Assembly (NCBI GenBank): GCA_032718565.1
Contig: JAVGVS010000021.1
Location: 1,305,170-1,369,169, forward strand
Reading direction: 5' to 3'
DNA: 64,000 nucleotides
Origin: Distichodus sexfasciatus
Taxonomy: Eukaryota; Chordata; Actinopteri; Characiformes; Distichodontidae
The notes below the pieces were generated by a model. The model saw only the letters and a list, made by a program, of their open reading frames with translations. It did not search any database and was not told the origin of the DNA. Made by a program: the position numbers and the translations under genes. Each line of letters starts with the position of its first letter. Position 1 is the stretch's first letter. Positions 10,263 to 23,342 of the stretch are shown here, in pieces.

Positions 10263-10578
10263 GTGTGCCGTAAGATGAAAGTTAGCAAATGTCAAGAAAA
10301 TCCTAATAAGACAGCTGAACTGTATTTGTGTTTAATTATTGTTATTTTAATTACTGTTAGGTGTACTGTCTGCTATTTAAGATGAGTTTGAATGTGATTG
10401 GACGATGATCTGCACAAACATGCAACAAACATTTAAAGTTTTTTTTTTTTTTTTTTAATCCCACCTAAAGGATTTGGTAGCATTTCAGTACAGGTGAAAG
10501 GTCATATTCAAGCAACTGATTTATCTTGGTCTCTTTAGGCATTTTAAGAAGAGTGGGTGGACTTTTATATGCACTGTA

Positions 10579-13500
10579 TCTCCCTTGAAAGGTTATTCAC
10601 TGTTTGAGGTTTGGCTAGACCATATAAGAATATCACTTTTACTAACTCGTCCTGATTTTCTCCCTTTTTTAAAAAAAAAGACAAAAAATATATAATACAG
10701 TGTCAGAAAATGGTGTGCTTAGAGACCCATATCACATGTCTGGTCACTGTTGTGGACTACCTTGTGTCAGATGAAGGTAAATTAAAGCCACAGAGTGAGT
10801 CAAGCCCACTTTTTCATCTTTATAAATCAAATCTAATAGAATTTAATTAACCTCTCATTGAAATGCATTGAGTTGTGTAGTGTTTACCTGTGTAGAATGA
10901 TTTGTGTTAATTTGAAATGTCATGGGTGTGATCCAGGTGTCTCTATCAAAATTCATGCATGAAAGGGATAAAAACACTTGTTCTCTGAGCAGGCACATAA
11001 AAGGTGCACTTTAGACATCTGTTTGTGTACTATGCATGAAGACTGCAGGTCCTTGTATTGCCCATCTTGCCTTTAAAAAAATAATGAAGCCACCTTAATT
11101 CCCTTTGGAACTGTACCACTTTATATGATAGGTAAAGACCACTTTATTTGAAGGGTATTTATGACTATATGAAGGTTTCATGTTTATTTTTCAAATTGAA
11201 TAGATTTATGGTTAATGATCTCACAGCCTCAACAAAGCCATAGAAATGTTAATGTATAGAAAAATATATAATTTAAGGAAATATATAGTTTACTATGGAT
11301 AAACCATGGTTATGCTCATTGTAAGTATAAACCATGTTTAGCTCATGATGACAGAGGTTCCGTAAACTAACAGTAGAAATGTCAAAGAGACTAGATGCTC
11401 AACATTAAAATCTTTGGAGTCCAAACTGTTGTCATGAGAAAAGAGGCAACAAGGGCAGCTTATGTGAGCAACGTGGTGATTTATTTGTCTGTTGCAATGT
11501 TATGACTTATTGATGTTGCAGTGTATTAAAAAACAAGATTTTGCACAATAGTTCATGTATTTCCTATTCATAATAGATTTCTCTCTTTAAAAGTATGGAA
11601 ATGTTTCGTTCTCCTAGTTTTTGTTTGGCAATGTCAGCTAGAGCTCATGATAAAAGAGAGAGAATGACAAAATGCACTACTTTTTGTTATATCTGTGTGT
11701 TGGACGGTCCTCAGCCTTTATAGAACATATTCTTTGTGTTTTCTCATGACTGAGGCATTAAGATGAGATTTCACTAAACTTACATAAGTTTAATCATTTG
11801 CATTCTCACCAGCTGTCATTCCACTATAAGGTATTATTGTTATATTCTAAGTACTTGTAATGATACCTTAATACTGTGCACACAGCAAGCCAAAACAACT
11901 GAAGAGCATCATATCTGTATATTTTTGCATTTTCAATTTATTGATCCAAATAATATATTTCAGTATTGTATATTTTGACCGTTATTGTCTCATGTCACCC
12001 CAGTTACTGTTGTTAAATGTTAGCTTTTGCAATGCAACTGAATCTGACCTTGTGGCAGATGTGTTTATGAACTCAAATAAACATTCCAGTATAGATATAT
12101 ATAATAAAATGTTATTTGTGTAATTTACTTGGTAATTGTTAAAAAAAAAAAAAGAGTTAGGAGCTAAGAGACATTTTTTCAACTGAAAGGATTTGCACCT
12201 CGTGCTTGTTTATGAACCAGGGTATGTCTACTTGTAATTGGTTTCACTAAATAAATGAATAAACTTGAGTTTTTGCAGCTGGCAGTTTTTGGAAACAAGT
12301 CCAACTAAAAAGCGGAGTGTGCATGTGGCAAAAGACACCTACTACTGATATGGAGAGTGATATGGGATGGAAAACTAGAGAAGAAATTAGAGATGGAGAG
12401 CTAGAGGAAGAGAGCGAAAGACTGTGGGTATGTTTGTGTTTAAGACAGAAGTGACCCTAAGCTAGCTACAGTGAAACCGTAGCTTTTAAATCGAGCGTTC
12501 AAATTGCTCTCCTGTTAGATCATCAAAGGTCTTCACAAGGAATTAAACAAAAACAAATTACATTTTTATCTAGCTGGGTCATGAAAGAATCAGGAATATT
12601 TGTTCCTCAACCTGGGAGGGCCTTTGATCCATCATTAAGATTACAAGGACTTTGTGTATATGGAGCACGTTGAACTAAGTGTGTGAGACCTATTGATGGT
12701 CATTGTGTCTGCATTTTTCTAGCAGCCTTTCCTTGCTTATTTCCATTAAAATCAAAGGACAAATTGGACTACTAATGATTCAAAACATATGGATCTCACT
12801 CTGAGAGAATGGAAAAAATGAAGTATGTATACATTAGGACACAAACCTCGCCAACTGCAGCTATCAAAGAGTGATCTATGGATCAAGCATCAAATGACGC
12901 AATGTTTGATCCTTGCTGAAAATGGACGGGCCCATCTACCACTTTAGTTAACGACCCTCTCTAAGAACTGTGAATTCTGATACTACTCAAGTTAACCTGC
13001 TGCTACACGTACCAACATAGACTTGTTTATCCTGGAATTCATTCCAGGAAAAAATGGAGTAGGTTTTTCTGCAGAATCCACCATACAATCAAGACTGGAG
13101 TCACTATAGAAGCACGACTGGAACAAAATGGGGCCACAGGGCACAGAAGGAACACAACTTGAGCTCCACGCTTTTTATTAAACTGTATCATTTTGTGTGA
13201 TCAATTGCCCATAAGACCAATTAACAAGAGAGATATTTCCTTTGTCCATCGATGGACTGTGCTTGTCCGGTGCCAAACATTCTACATTTGTGGCTTTTCC
13301 CTTGGGGCAGGTCATTTTCAAGGACCAACAATCTCCCTGTCACTACAGTCGGCTGGCACTCTTATCTTCAAAACATAATTTCACCCCATTTCCTTTGTCT
13401 CGCGTAAGAACTCACATCCTACTGGCGCCGGACACATACTGTCACATTATTAGCCCAGAAAATTACTCCAAGGTCAATTTAAACATTAAAGAGAAATACA

Positions 13501-14100
13501 GGAATATCGGAAACAACGCTCGGTGGAACTCCAAACCCTGACGGCTGTTCCAGACGTTGCCATTATTGAAACCAAAGGTCCTGGTGATGCAGTTAAAACA
13601 CATTTTACACAACAGAAAACACTGCTGCTTGAAAGCTACAATTATTTACTCAGTAGGCCTTTAAAAACAATAAAAATAAGCAGCAGGGATCTGCTGGATT
13701 CAGTGAAATCTGTTTATAATAATTGGATTAAAAAGAAAAAAACAATAAAATGTTTAATATAACATGAAAGTATCCTCAGTGTTGGTGATACGTCTGGATC
13801 TGATATGGTTTGGATCAGGAAGAATGCGAGAATGAAGAAAGGATGGAATGAATAAATGAAAGCAGGAAATCCAGAAAGAAAGACGGAATCCAGGAAAGAA
13901 TGAGTGAGTTAGTGAATGAGGGCGTGGGTGAAAGAATTATACGGATGAACGGATGAATGGGAGAATATCCAATTACATTAAAGGCCGAACTTTCTATAAG
14001 CTCCTGTGTTGAACTCCGTACTTCTAGCTGTCACATTTTGACAGATTCCCTCATGCGTGCGCTCACACCGGCAGAGGGCGAACCTCCTGCACCTCACACT
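10579..14100. other. ankfn1-noggin intergenic region
   Basis: AT-rich sequence with no gene signal on either strand. AATAAA motifs near 12074, 12098 and 12248 could serve a long ankfn1 3' UTR but cannot be assigned. A purine-rich GAATGAA-type low-complexity stretch lies at 13800-13960. Confidence 0.5.
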
Positions 14101-14279
14101 CCTTTCCCAACACACTTTTCTCCCAACACACTCCTCTCCAGCACCCCGCCCCCCAGGAGAAGGAGGCGTCGGACAGCCCTGGCAAAAGCCCCAAAAAGCT
14201 GAGAATGGCTCTTTGGGTTACATCACGACCAGCGAGGATAAATCGGACGGACCAGGTGATCCTCAGTTCGGCGTCCAGC

Positions 14280-14460
14280 AAGAGAAAAGGTGAAACCATG
14301 TGGACTCTCCGCCGCCGGGACACACGCAGACGCTCAAGTCAAGATCAAAGCCCGGTCTCACGAGTGAACGCGCCCCGAGGAGCTCGGCGCTGTCCGCGCG
14401 TCTGATGCTGGAGCGCCGCATCATGCGTCTCCTCTCACCTTCTTCAAGAAAATAACTTGG
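14280..14460 (+). promoter_or_regulatory. candidate noggin promoter-proximal/5' UTR CpG-rich block
   Basis: This block upstream of noggin is much richer in CpG than its surroundings (for example CCGCCGCCGGGACACACGCA and CGCGCCCCGAGGAGCTCGGC). It includes one consensus TCF/LEF motif, ATCAAAG, at 14344-14350. No TATA box is seen. The transcription start is not determined. Confidence 0.4.
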
Positions 14461-14685
14461 TGGATGTCGGAGTTTTCTACCTACCCCTTTTCTCCTCGCT
14501 GTGTCCCGCTATTTCAACTTAATTAACACTTTCTGTGGAGACAATTAGCCTCTAGTGATTACGGGCTCTACCGACGAGAGGCATCGCGTCAAGAAGCAAG
14601 GGAAGCATCAACTCCAAGCGCTTGGGGATTATTGATCAGACAAAACTATTTATCTGAAGAAGAAGAAAAAAAAACGCAACAAAAC

Positions 14686-15357
14686 ATGGATAACATTTCG
14701 CACTTTCTAGCAATGTACGTTCTCTTATTTTCTCTCGGATTCAGGATAGAACAAGGCATGTGCCAACATTACCTCCTCCTCCGTCCCATTCCCAGTGACG
14801 CTTTGCCTATTGTGGAACTAAAAGAGGAACCAGACCCGTCCCTGGACCCTAAAGAGAGGGACCTAAACGAGACGGAGCTCAGAGCCATTCTCGGCAGTAA
14901 CTTCGACTCCAATTTCATGTCCATCTCGTCTCCGGAGGACAAGAACTCCGGGAGCGACGATCTCAACGACCCCGAGATCAGACATCGTCCGACCGGCACG
15001 ATGCCCAAAGATATCCGAGCCATAGACTTTGAGGTGCATCACGGCAAAAAGCACAAGCCGAGCAAGAAGCTCAGAAGACGGCTTCAGCTATGGCTGTGGT
15101 CCTTCACTTTCTGCCCGGTGGTTTACGCCTGGCAGGACCTTGGGATCCGCTTTTGGCCTCGGTATGTGAAGGTGGGAAGCTGCTACAATAAAAGGTCTTG
15201 TTCTGTTCCTGAAGGGATGTTTTGCAAACCGGCCAAATCGGTCAATATTACGGTTTTGAGATGGCGCTGCTTAACGCGCAGGGGAGGACTCAAATGCGCC
15301 TGGATTTCCATCCAATACCCCATTATATCAGAATGCAAATGCTCCTGTTCGAACTGA
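14686..15357 (+). CDS. nog: Noggin, secreted BMP antagonist
   Basis: Single-exon gene of 223 residues, as noggin is in vertebrates (human about 232). Noggin is a secreted disulfide-linked dimer that binds BMPs and blocks receptor contact. A hydrophobic signal peptide spans residues 1-26, and the mature protein starts [15 protein letters not shown], the BMP-blocking clip. Residues 120-134 ([15 protein letters not shown]) form the basic heparan-sulfate-binding segment. Nine cysteines at 143, 166, 172, 180, 195, 204, 217, 219 and 221 form the cystine knot, ending CKCSCSN. N-glycosylation sequons lie at N61 (conserved) and N187. ATG 14686 has A at -3 and G at +4 and places the signal peptide first; the frame is open further upstream but has no other ATG. 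The sequence resembles the noggin1/noggin3 class more than noggin2; which teleost duplicate is unresolved. Confidence 0.96.
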   Translation: MDNISHFLAMYVLLFSLGFRIEQGMCQHYLLLRPIPSDALPIVELKEEPDPSLDPKERDLNETELRAILGSNFDSNFMSISSPEDKNSGSDDLNDPEIRHRPTGTMPKDIRAIDFEVHHGKKHKPSKKLRRRLQLWLWSFTFCPVVYAWQDLGIRFWPRYVKVGSCYNKRSCSVPEGMFCKPAKSVNITVLRWRCLTRRGGLKCAWISIQYPIISECKCSCSN

Positions 15358-15562
15358 AATAAGCTACACCGTTACTTTCACATGCACTGTCTAGTGTGGG
15401 AATGTACATTTTATGTATATGTGGTTGTCATTTTACAATTTTTATAACTTGTAAAAAAACAAAACAAAAAGGTCAGTATTATCCATATCCAGCGTCTACT
15501 GTACTTGTTGAGCATACTTCGGTTGTAATGTATTTATGTTGAGAACATTTCGCTTTGCGAAA

Positions 15563-15568
15563 AATAAA
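15563..15568 (+). terminator. noggin polyadenylation signal AATAAA
   Basis: First canonical AATAAA after the noggin stop, about 205 bp downstream, followed by ATTAAAG and T-rich sequence. A second AATAAA lies near 15793. Confidence 0.6.
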
Positions 15569-15599
15569 TAATTAAAGTACGTTTATTGAAGGAAGTCCA

Positions 15600-18500
15600 A
15601 TGTTTTTCCATTATTCGGAAAAAATAATTACTTTTTATAGACCTCAAATAACAGTGTAACAGATTACAGTGTAATTTTGCAGCTGGGTGCGCTGTGAATA
15701 GAAAAAAAGGTCAATGGAATCATCGTGAGCAATCATGTAAATTAAGAGAAGCTATTTATTCTTTATTTCCATGTAGTCAAAAGTCATTTTAAATAAAACC
15801 ACTGAAACGACTCGGCTGCTTTTGCGTTCATTTGTTGTGTGCCAACGTGAGAACTGTGTTTCAATGATTGTGGGTCGCAAAGTCCTCACAAAAGGAAAAA
15901 GAAAACATCGAAAAATATAAACTTCATGGGTAGTCTACAGATATGATTAATTTTGTGTGATTTATGACAGCTGGGTCTTGATTATTTTAATTCCTACTGC
16001 TATGAGGGAGTGGATAGGTGATTTTTAAAGAGACGCCATCCGTCCTCAGACAGTCTGAAGGGTCTTTGTAAAAGGATTAAAAGTTAAAGACCTTCATTTT
16101 CAGCCTCTTCCATTTAATCTGCGTGGCGCCTGAAACACATACTGGATGGATGATCACATGTAAAAACATTCTCGCCCCGTCTGCTGCCTCAAGACTATTG
16201 GCATAAAAAGAACAACTTGACCTGGGTGAAGAACGAAGATATTGAAGTTGCCTTCCCTATTGATTAGTCTTTGCTTGAAAACTCCTTGAAGGGCAAACCA
16301 CAAGCAGACTACAAAGTTCTTAAACCACATTTCTTTGTCAAAGCACCCCAAATTTATTAGAGTTTAGAATGAAAGCAATTTAAGACTTAAAACTAATATT
16401 AGTCCTGAGATAAGCCTCAGTTTTCTATGCTTATAGATTGAAAAGTGATGAAATAGTGGCGTTGACTGATTTGTTGTAGGACTGACATATTGATAGTAGT
16501 TTAAGAAGGTAGTCAAAACACGCTTACTAAGTTACATGGGCAGCTGCAGTGAGGGAGTTTGACACTTTTCAAAACAGACTTTAAATTTCTCCCATGCAGA
16601 CTGAGATATAGTACATGTCTTTGTGCATATGGTGGCAAACACAAAATGCTGCTTAATGTGGTGTGACCTGGTCACACGAGCACATTTGTTAGGCTCTGAG
16701 CCAGCAAACATTGTGCTGAATGATTTTTATTCATATTCTGTGCAAAAACATGTTGACTAACATAATTTACTTCTGCATAAGGGAGATTATTAGAAGTTAA
16801 ATTTTCTGCAAAATGCAAACTTGACAGCTGCTTGAGGAACACAAATCTGACATTCCATAATGGTCAAGCAACATATGCTCATGTCTTTGGCCTGTGGGTT
16901 AAAAAGACACCTTTGGTCAGGATCACACCCACAGTAATGAGCACTACTCATTCTTTAACGGTCATGTACTCTTTTGCACACATTACTACACAGTGGTGGT
17001 CCCTGACAACAAAGACATCATTAACTTCTCCAGCCTTTAGATATGCTTTGTAGACACTCAGAAGATGTGTTGCTTTCTCTCTTGGTTCCTGGGCACATAA
17101 GAGAAAGCTCTACATCATTAAACCGCAGCATGCCGCCCAAGAACTGGCATCTGTCCCCAGTCACTAACAATCAGGTGTCAGACACAGCAGCCCGCCATGA
17201 AGGACGGCGTGAGGAGAGAGAGCTTTTTCGACCACCCACATTTTCACTCTCACCATGACTGAGTGGTAAAATCACTGCCTTTAAACTTTCAAATAGGCTT
17301 TTCCCAGCCATTCCCCAGGACCAAAAAAAATCTTATTGCTGGTGTTTGTTGTTGTTAAGCAACTAGTCCAAATATCATATCATACAGGATTGAATGTTCT
17401 TACTGTAAGCCTTATTGTAGCCCCCAAATAAGGTTGTTGGATTCATATAACCAAAGAATTGACATCATGGAGACAACTGTTTATCAAGATAAGAAAGATT
17501 ATACTAAAAATATAATACTCCAAAGAAAAGGCATTACAGAAAATTAAAGTTAATTAAAAATGAAAGAAAATTACAGAAACACTATCTCCATCCAGAGTAA
17601 ATTTAAAATTCCCCAAAAAAATGTGCCCCAAAATAATTTTCAACAAAACAAAACATCGCACAACTTTGCACTCTTTGATGTCATCATTGTTTTTTATGAG
17701 AATGTATTGTTAGAACATCATGTGGGGAAAATGTTAATTATAGTCTAGATTTACAGTTAAAGAGAGACGCTGTTGTCGGGAAGAGACATGCATCAACATA
17801 AGCTGTAGGCTGACATGAGTTACTCAGTCTTAAAGAAATTCCACAGTCTTTATGCAGAATAGCATCGTATTTGTCACCATGTCATTCTGTCAGTAGTCAG
17901 ACTTCAAATGGGGTTTGAAGTGTATTGGTTTGCAGCATGTGCAGCAGAGGTGTTCTTTTCCATAGTGCATATTTATATAATAATGCTTTTGATGAAATTG
18001 TATCTGGCTGCCATATAGTAATACAATGTGATTTGAATGTGACTTTTTGGTAATATGGACAGATTTGAATGGTTTTCATGGAATACATACCTTTAAGAAC
18101 AGAAGAGTACTTTGTTTAGATGTGAGGTTTTCAGGACAACCATTTACAGCTTTAAGCTACAGATTTGACACTGTCACCTGCATGAAATTTGTAGCATATC
18201 TGCTCTACAGAGATGATTTAGTATGATTACTTTCTTATGCCTGCAAGTAATCATTTTAAAGTTTATTTTTGTTTTTATGCTGATAAAGGCATCAAAATGT
18301 GACTACTGGATCAAACTAACTTGATACAATATCTGTTTGAAAATTCCAAAGCATGGCTTAAACTGGCTAGAAGAAAAATGGAACAGCTTAAGCTGGCCAC
18401 CTGGTAAAACCAGCTTGCTTAGTTGACTTTGTATATGATGACAGTCATTAAGAGCTCTACAATAAACTGCAATTTGTTATACTACATATTTACCTACTCA

Positions 18501-20329
18501 GTGTATTTGAATACTGTTTGGGAGAGGTCAAGTGCATCACTATTTACTTTTTGTGAATCATACAGAATTTAGGGATAAGTGGGATAGCTGTGCTGTCGTT
18601 CAACTTTTTTCTTGTTTTCCCTAGTTGGCTGTAGATCAGACCTCTCTCTTTCCAAATTAAATGTGATGCTTTTTACTCTGGACAAAATTATCCAACTCAT
18701 AAGGTCTGGAACGGTGATTAGCCTGGCTTTGGTGCAATGGCACCTCCAGACCTGCTGAAAGAATGTCCTTTTTTTGATGGCACAGGAATGTCTAAAGGGA
18801 CTAGCAAAAAAGAAGCAATTGTAGTACAAATTTAGATAATTACTGTAATTAGCAGTTACAAAAAATTAGCCATCACAAGGAATGATACTATATCTAGAGG
18901 TGGGTTAAACACTTCTTCTGAATCAGATTTAGGCAGAGGATGTTGTTGTTTAGAGTAATTATAACTTGAAGTAGCCATCATTGTTTCATGATTACATGAA
19001 GTGTAAAACAGTAAGGGTTATTACTCTAGGAAAGAAATCCTAGAGTAAGCGTTCTTCATCAAAAGCCGCAAAGGCTTTTCTGCTTCTTTTTGGGCATGCT
19101 ACGCAAATCTGAAATGCTTGAAATGCTGGCGGCAGTTGTGGCTTAATCGAACCACAAGCTTCATTGCCTTTTGTTCTCCTTCGCTTATGGCAGCAGAAAT
19201 TGGCAGCATCCCCCTGTAATTTTCTCCCAATGGTCAGGCCTGTGTGGGCTGTTTGCCATTGTTCCACCTATTCCTTTGTGTACTAGCAGGATCATTTCTA
19301 TAGCATTGGCAAGGGCTTTTGTTCTTAGATCATAACATTCCAGTGAGGGGAAAATCTCTGTGTATGCAAACTGTCATTCCAGCACACCATCTTTGATGGT
19401 TTTACAAATAAACATTTTAAGACCCAGGAAGGATGAAGTGAGATTCTCATATGCAGGACTCTCATATGTGGCCATTCATGGCAATAGCATACATTAGCAA
19501 TACCAACAGACAAGAGAATGCAAGCTAAATTGTGATGAAGAGGATAACTTCAGTTCACGCAGAATCTGTGTTTTGTTTTTTTTTTACCTTCAGTGAATTG
19601 GAATGGTGCGTTTAACAAGTCAGTGGATGATTTCCCTGCAAACTGAGGGTCTCTGTCAGTTGTAAGGAACCTAACGTGTTACTCCTGACGTGTTACTCTC
19701 CCTTGTCCAGATTCATCATCGGGATGATTTAGAAGTTGGAGTAAAGGAAAACTTTTGGACTGTACGACTGGCAGAAGAGACATGGGAACTGTCTGTCCTG
19801 CATCGATCGTCTGTGGAGGAGTGAGATCCATCACGTATCAGTCTGTTTGGGGAGGTTGGACTGCTGTTGAAAGTATTGGCAGAGCTGATCTATAATAAAT
19901 GCACCCAGCCGACTGTGGCGCCACTCTTGTATATGCATGTGTCTGCGTGTGTGTCTCTGTGTATGTGCACTCATGCACACATCTGTCTCTCTGTAGTGTA
20001 TTTCAGTGTGCATGTATGTGTGTGTTCTCTCATGTAGACATCTGTCTGTCTGTAGTGCATTTAAGTTTGCATGTGTGTGTGTGGTGGATTACAAAATTGT
20101 GAGGTGGAGTGTATTTAAATATATATGTGTCTGTCTGTACTATACATGTAAGTGTGTATGTATGGGTGAAAGAGCTAAAGGGTGTTTGAGTGTGGGGTGA
20201 ATGTATGAGTGTGAATATATGCCTGTCTGTTCCATATGTAAGTTTGTGTATGTGTTGAAGAGAGAGATAGAGAAAAGTGTATAGTATATGTCTGTGAGTA
20301 TACATACACTATGAGAGAGAAAGAGCAAA

Positions 20330-20361
<32 letters not shown>

Positions 20362-22300
20362 CAAAAGAGAGAGAGATTAAATACAGATTTCTGTCTTTAC
20401 AATGAGAGACACTGACAGGGAAAGAGTGAGAGAGAAGGAAAGACAAAGAGTGTGTGTGTCTGTGAGAGAGAGTTTGTTCATGTATCTGTCTGTGATGTGG
20501 ATGTTCTTACATGTAATCTCATGATTGTACATTCTGTAACATGCTGCTTTCTGGTGTGTTTAGAGGATTAAAGGCCCATGCGAACAGTCCTAAAGAATGT
20601 GGCATCTGCAATCAGTGTTGCGTGCTTTTCCAAAATAAACATGTCAAGAATTTTTGATGGATAGAGGCAGTATAAATATTACTCACCCAATTGTCAATCC
20701 TGCTATATCTTTTTTAATCTTCTTTTTTATCCAGTGTCTTTCACAGCCAGCAACACTGATCAGACAGCTCTGTATTTAGTGGGGGCGTTTCTGTAGCTCA
20801 TCGGTTGGTAGAATAGTGTGTGCTGGAGTGCTCCTGACTCCCTAAACCTTCTGACACCTTGGCATGTCTCAGCACACACTCTGAGCAAGGTATCCAAACT
20901 TGTCAAAACAGAATTGCAATCCATACCAGCAAAAGACATGACATGCATACCAATTAAGACTCTGTATTATATACATTCCAATAAACTTTTGCCCATTGGC
21001 TTGTTGTTATCTTTTTCAAACATTTAGTTCACCTAACAGGCTTAACTGTTACCATATATTTTACATTATATATTTATGAAACGAATCTGTATGGCACAAA
21101 ATTGTCATTTTTGTGAGAAATATTTCTATTTATATTACTACTGCAAGAAACAAATTTTAATCTTTAATCTTTTTTAACGCAAATTATACATACACAATGT
21201 ATGTAAATAATCTTGAAATATGACATTATGTGACATTAGCTGTACATAAAGAATATGTAGTAAGAAGATGACATGGGAAGATTATAGAGTTATAGACAAA
21301 AGACAAATAATTTTAAACATAAAAATACAGAGAGAAGTTGAATAAGAAACTGAATATAACAAATTATAAATGGATGTGTTAACACATTTCCAATCCATTT
21401 ATGCTTTATATTTTACATTTCTTGCTTTTATTATGGTCAGGAAATTCAATAGTCTTAAGTAAATAATAAAAATGTTAGAGGTGGTATTTTTATTCGCGCC
21501 AGGGACAAAGCGCCCCCTGGTGGCGTCTTAGTAAATTTTTGTTCCGAACCTGCATTTCCCGTTTGTACTGACGAGTGAGCTCACCTGTTTCGTCTTGGTA
21601 CTAATTTTTAAGAGAAATTGAAGCAAACCAATCTCGGACTAAATCATGATGAAAAGCCAGGTTCCGAGAATTCCCTTAAATCTCAAGTTTAAACGTATGG
21701 AAACATTTTGTTTGTACTGAATTATTGCACAGCCAGACACCAGAGTTCTGTTTCTTGTTTACAACCAATGCATGTTTTGAGTCTAGAGAACAAATCTACC
21801 ATCCATCACTTCCCCAAACGTCATTGTAGTGTGAAGATGGATTGTTTGAAAAAGACCAAATGGCAAATTTTGACAACGCTGTTCAGCCCCTGATGGAAGA
21901 GAAGCTCTGCTATGTGAAAATTTGATACAAAGTCAAAACTGGGACAGCCAGCATAAAAGTAACAGAAAGAATAACGCTATGGACTATAATTATCTACAGC
22001 TCTGGAAGTCTCTGGAAGTCTCAGATTACTGCTGCTGATGTGCCAATCTATTGAGCAAAATCAGAGGATTGTTTGGAAATGCTTGAGTTTGAAAATGTGT
22101 CTCTGATTATCCCTTTCAGATCATGTCTGTTGGAACTAAAAATTACTTTGGGATTAGAAAGATTGAGACCTTTGAAAACTTTATAGCAGCCACTTGCTTG
22201 AAATATAATTGTGCCTCAATTGAATAGTTTACCTTATTGGCCACATGGGTTGGTTCAGCCACATTAAAGACTTTTCAAGGCCTGACTGGTACAAAAGTCA
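15600..22300. other. noggin-enpp7 intergenic region, proximal part
   Basis: AT-rich DNA without a supported gene. It holds TG/CA- and GA-rich low-complexity sequence at 19930-20500 and an AGCTTAAGCTGG-type short repeat at 18355-18421. A GGGACAAAGCGCCCCCTGGTGG block at 21503-21524 resembles a common fish repeat motif. Confidence 0.5.
20311..20375 (+). repeat. (GA)n microsatellite
   Basis: GA-rich tract with occasional AA and GC interruptions, within a longer TG- and GA-rich low-complexity region. Confidence 0.85.
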
Positions 22301-22860
22301 TTTTAAGTCATGCGTCTGCCATAATAGAAACGGCGGATTTATAGCTGCCTGGTGAGAACGTTTCTCTCCCCCCATTCACAGAGTGGATATTACATCCTAA
22401 ATCTTGTAGCTATGCTGGAGTTATTCGGGTTGGCATGTGTGGATCAGGCGGCAGAGGAGAGGCCTGCACCCACATGTTGGCACGGGGGAAAGTTATCACG
22501 GATTAACGCCTTGTTTCAGCTCAAAGGAATGCCTTGCCATAACTGCCTGGGCGGGATGGCAGGGGCGGGACGGGGCTCCAAACGTCGGGGACGTGGAGGC
22601 CTTAAGTCATTTTTTCCATAGACTTTGTTTGGTGGAGCACACACAGGCCTCAAGGGCCTTTTTTGCTGTGGCACCTCATTGACAGACAGATCGGTCTTGG
22701 TGCCCGGAGCCAGGCCCGAGTAAACGTGTCGTCACTCGCCATGGCAAGGTCTCACCCAAGTGTGAGGCGACGCGGCTCCCGATGAGGCCCCTGCGGGACA
22801 CTGCCACTGCCAGACGTGGCGCTTGACCAAGACCACCAAGGCATCCTGGCCAGTTTCTGT
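22300..22860. promoter_or_regulatory. GC-richer noncoding block, candidate regulatory element
   Basis: GC-rich relative to its neighbours (GGGCGGGATGGCAGGGGCGG near 22550), with no splice-bounded coding frame on either strand. It could be a CpG-rich enhancer or promoter remnant. Composition is the only evidence. Confidence 0.2.
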
Positions 22861-22968
22861 GAAATAGTTTGCATGGTTTGGAACTTGGTTTGCTCCAAGA
22901 GATTCACAAAGGCTTGCAAGGACATGAGTGATAAAAAATAACGCCATTATTAAATAAACTTGTCAAAT

Positions 22969-23342
22969 TAGGGATGCATGATATATTGTTCAAGGCCTGT
23001 CATTGCATTGCAATGTCAAATTGGGCAAATAAAATGAAACCCACAACTCATGCTCATAACAGTTATGTTTCTACCTTTTTGATGCTTGCTACAAACTTGC
23101 CCACTTTGTATTTTCCTCGAAAATAAGTAAAAAGGGGGAAAAGAAGAAGAAAGGGGACATAGAAAAAAAGGGAATATACTTTACTCTGATTTAAAGGTTC
23201 CTGATAAAAGTTCAATATTGTAAACACAGAAAGTGTTCAAAGCAAGTTGTTTTCCAGCTGTGTAAATTATTCTTATTTAATATTTATCTCAGTGTGTATC
23301 ACAGAAAAATATTGTAATGTCAATTTTTCCAGTGCAGCTCTA
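22969..23342. mobile_element. hAT-like MITE, TAGGGCTGCA type
   Basis: The left end TAGGGATGCATGATATATTG and the inverted right end TAGAGCTGCACTGGAAAAAT are diverged versions of a common fish hAT end, both followed by TGTCATT- or TGACATT-type sequence. The flanking 8-mers TGTCAAAT and TTTCAAAA agree at 6 of 8. The unit is 374 bp with no transposase. Confidence 0.65.

Larger units (their letters stand above)
9326..10578. mobile_element. Tc1/mariner-like TIR element, decayed, with a nested SINE
   Basis: The left end (TACGGTGGATATAAGAGGTC) and the inverted right end (TACAGTGCATATAAAAGTCC) match over about 80 bp with gaps, sharing AATGCC and GAGACCAAGATAAATCA further in. Both ends fall at TA. A 79-codon minus-strand frame at 9810-10049 may be a transposase relic, but similarity is too weak to claim. 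A SINE lies inside at 10046-10262. Confidence 0.65.

Noticed and set aside
14063..14405. Several overlapping open frames upstream of noggin
   Set aside because: They are short, mutually overlapping on both strands, explained by GC-rich 5' sequence and match no family.
14632..14685. Upstream extension of the noggin frame
   Set aside because: The frame is open here but has no ATG; the codon at 14632 is TTG. ATG 14686 has good context and starts the signal peptide.
14769..15054. Minus-strand open frames inside noggin
   Set aside because: Antisense shadows of noggin coding sequence with no independent support.
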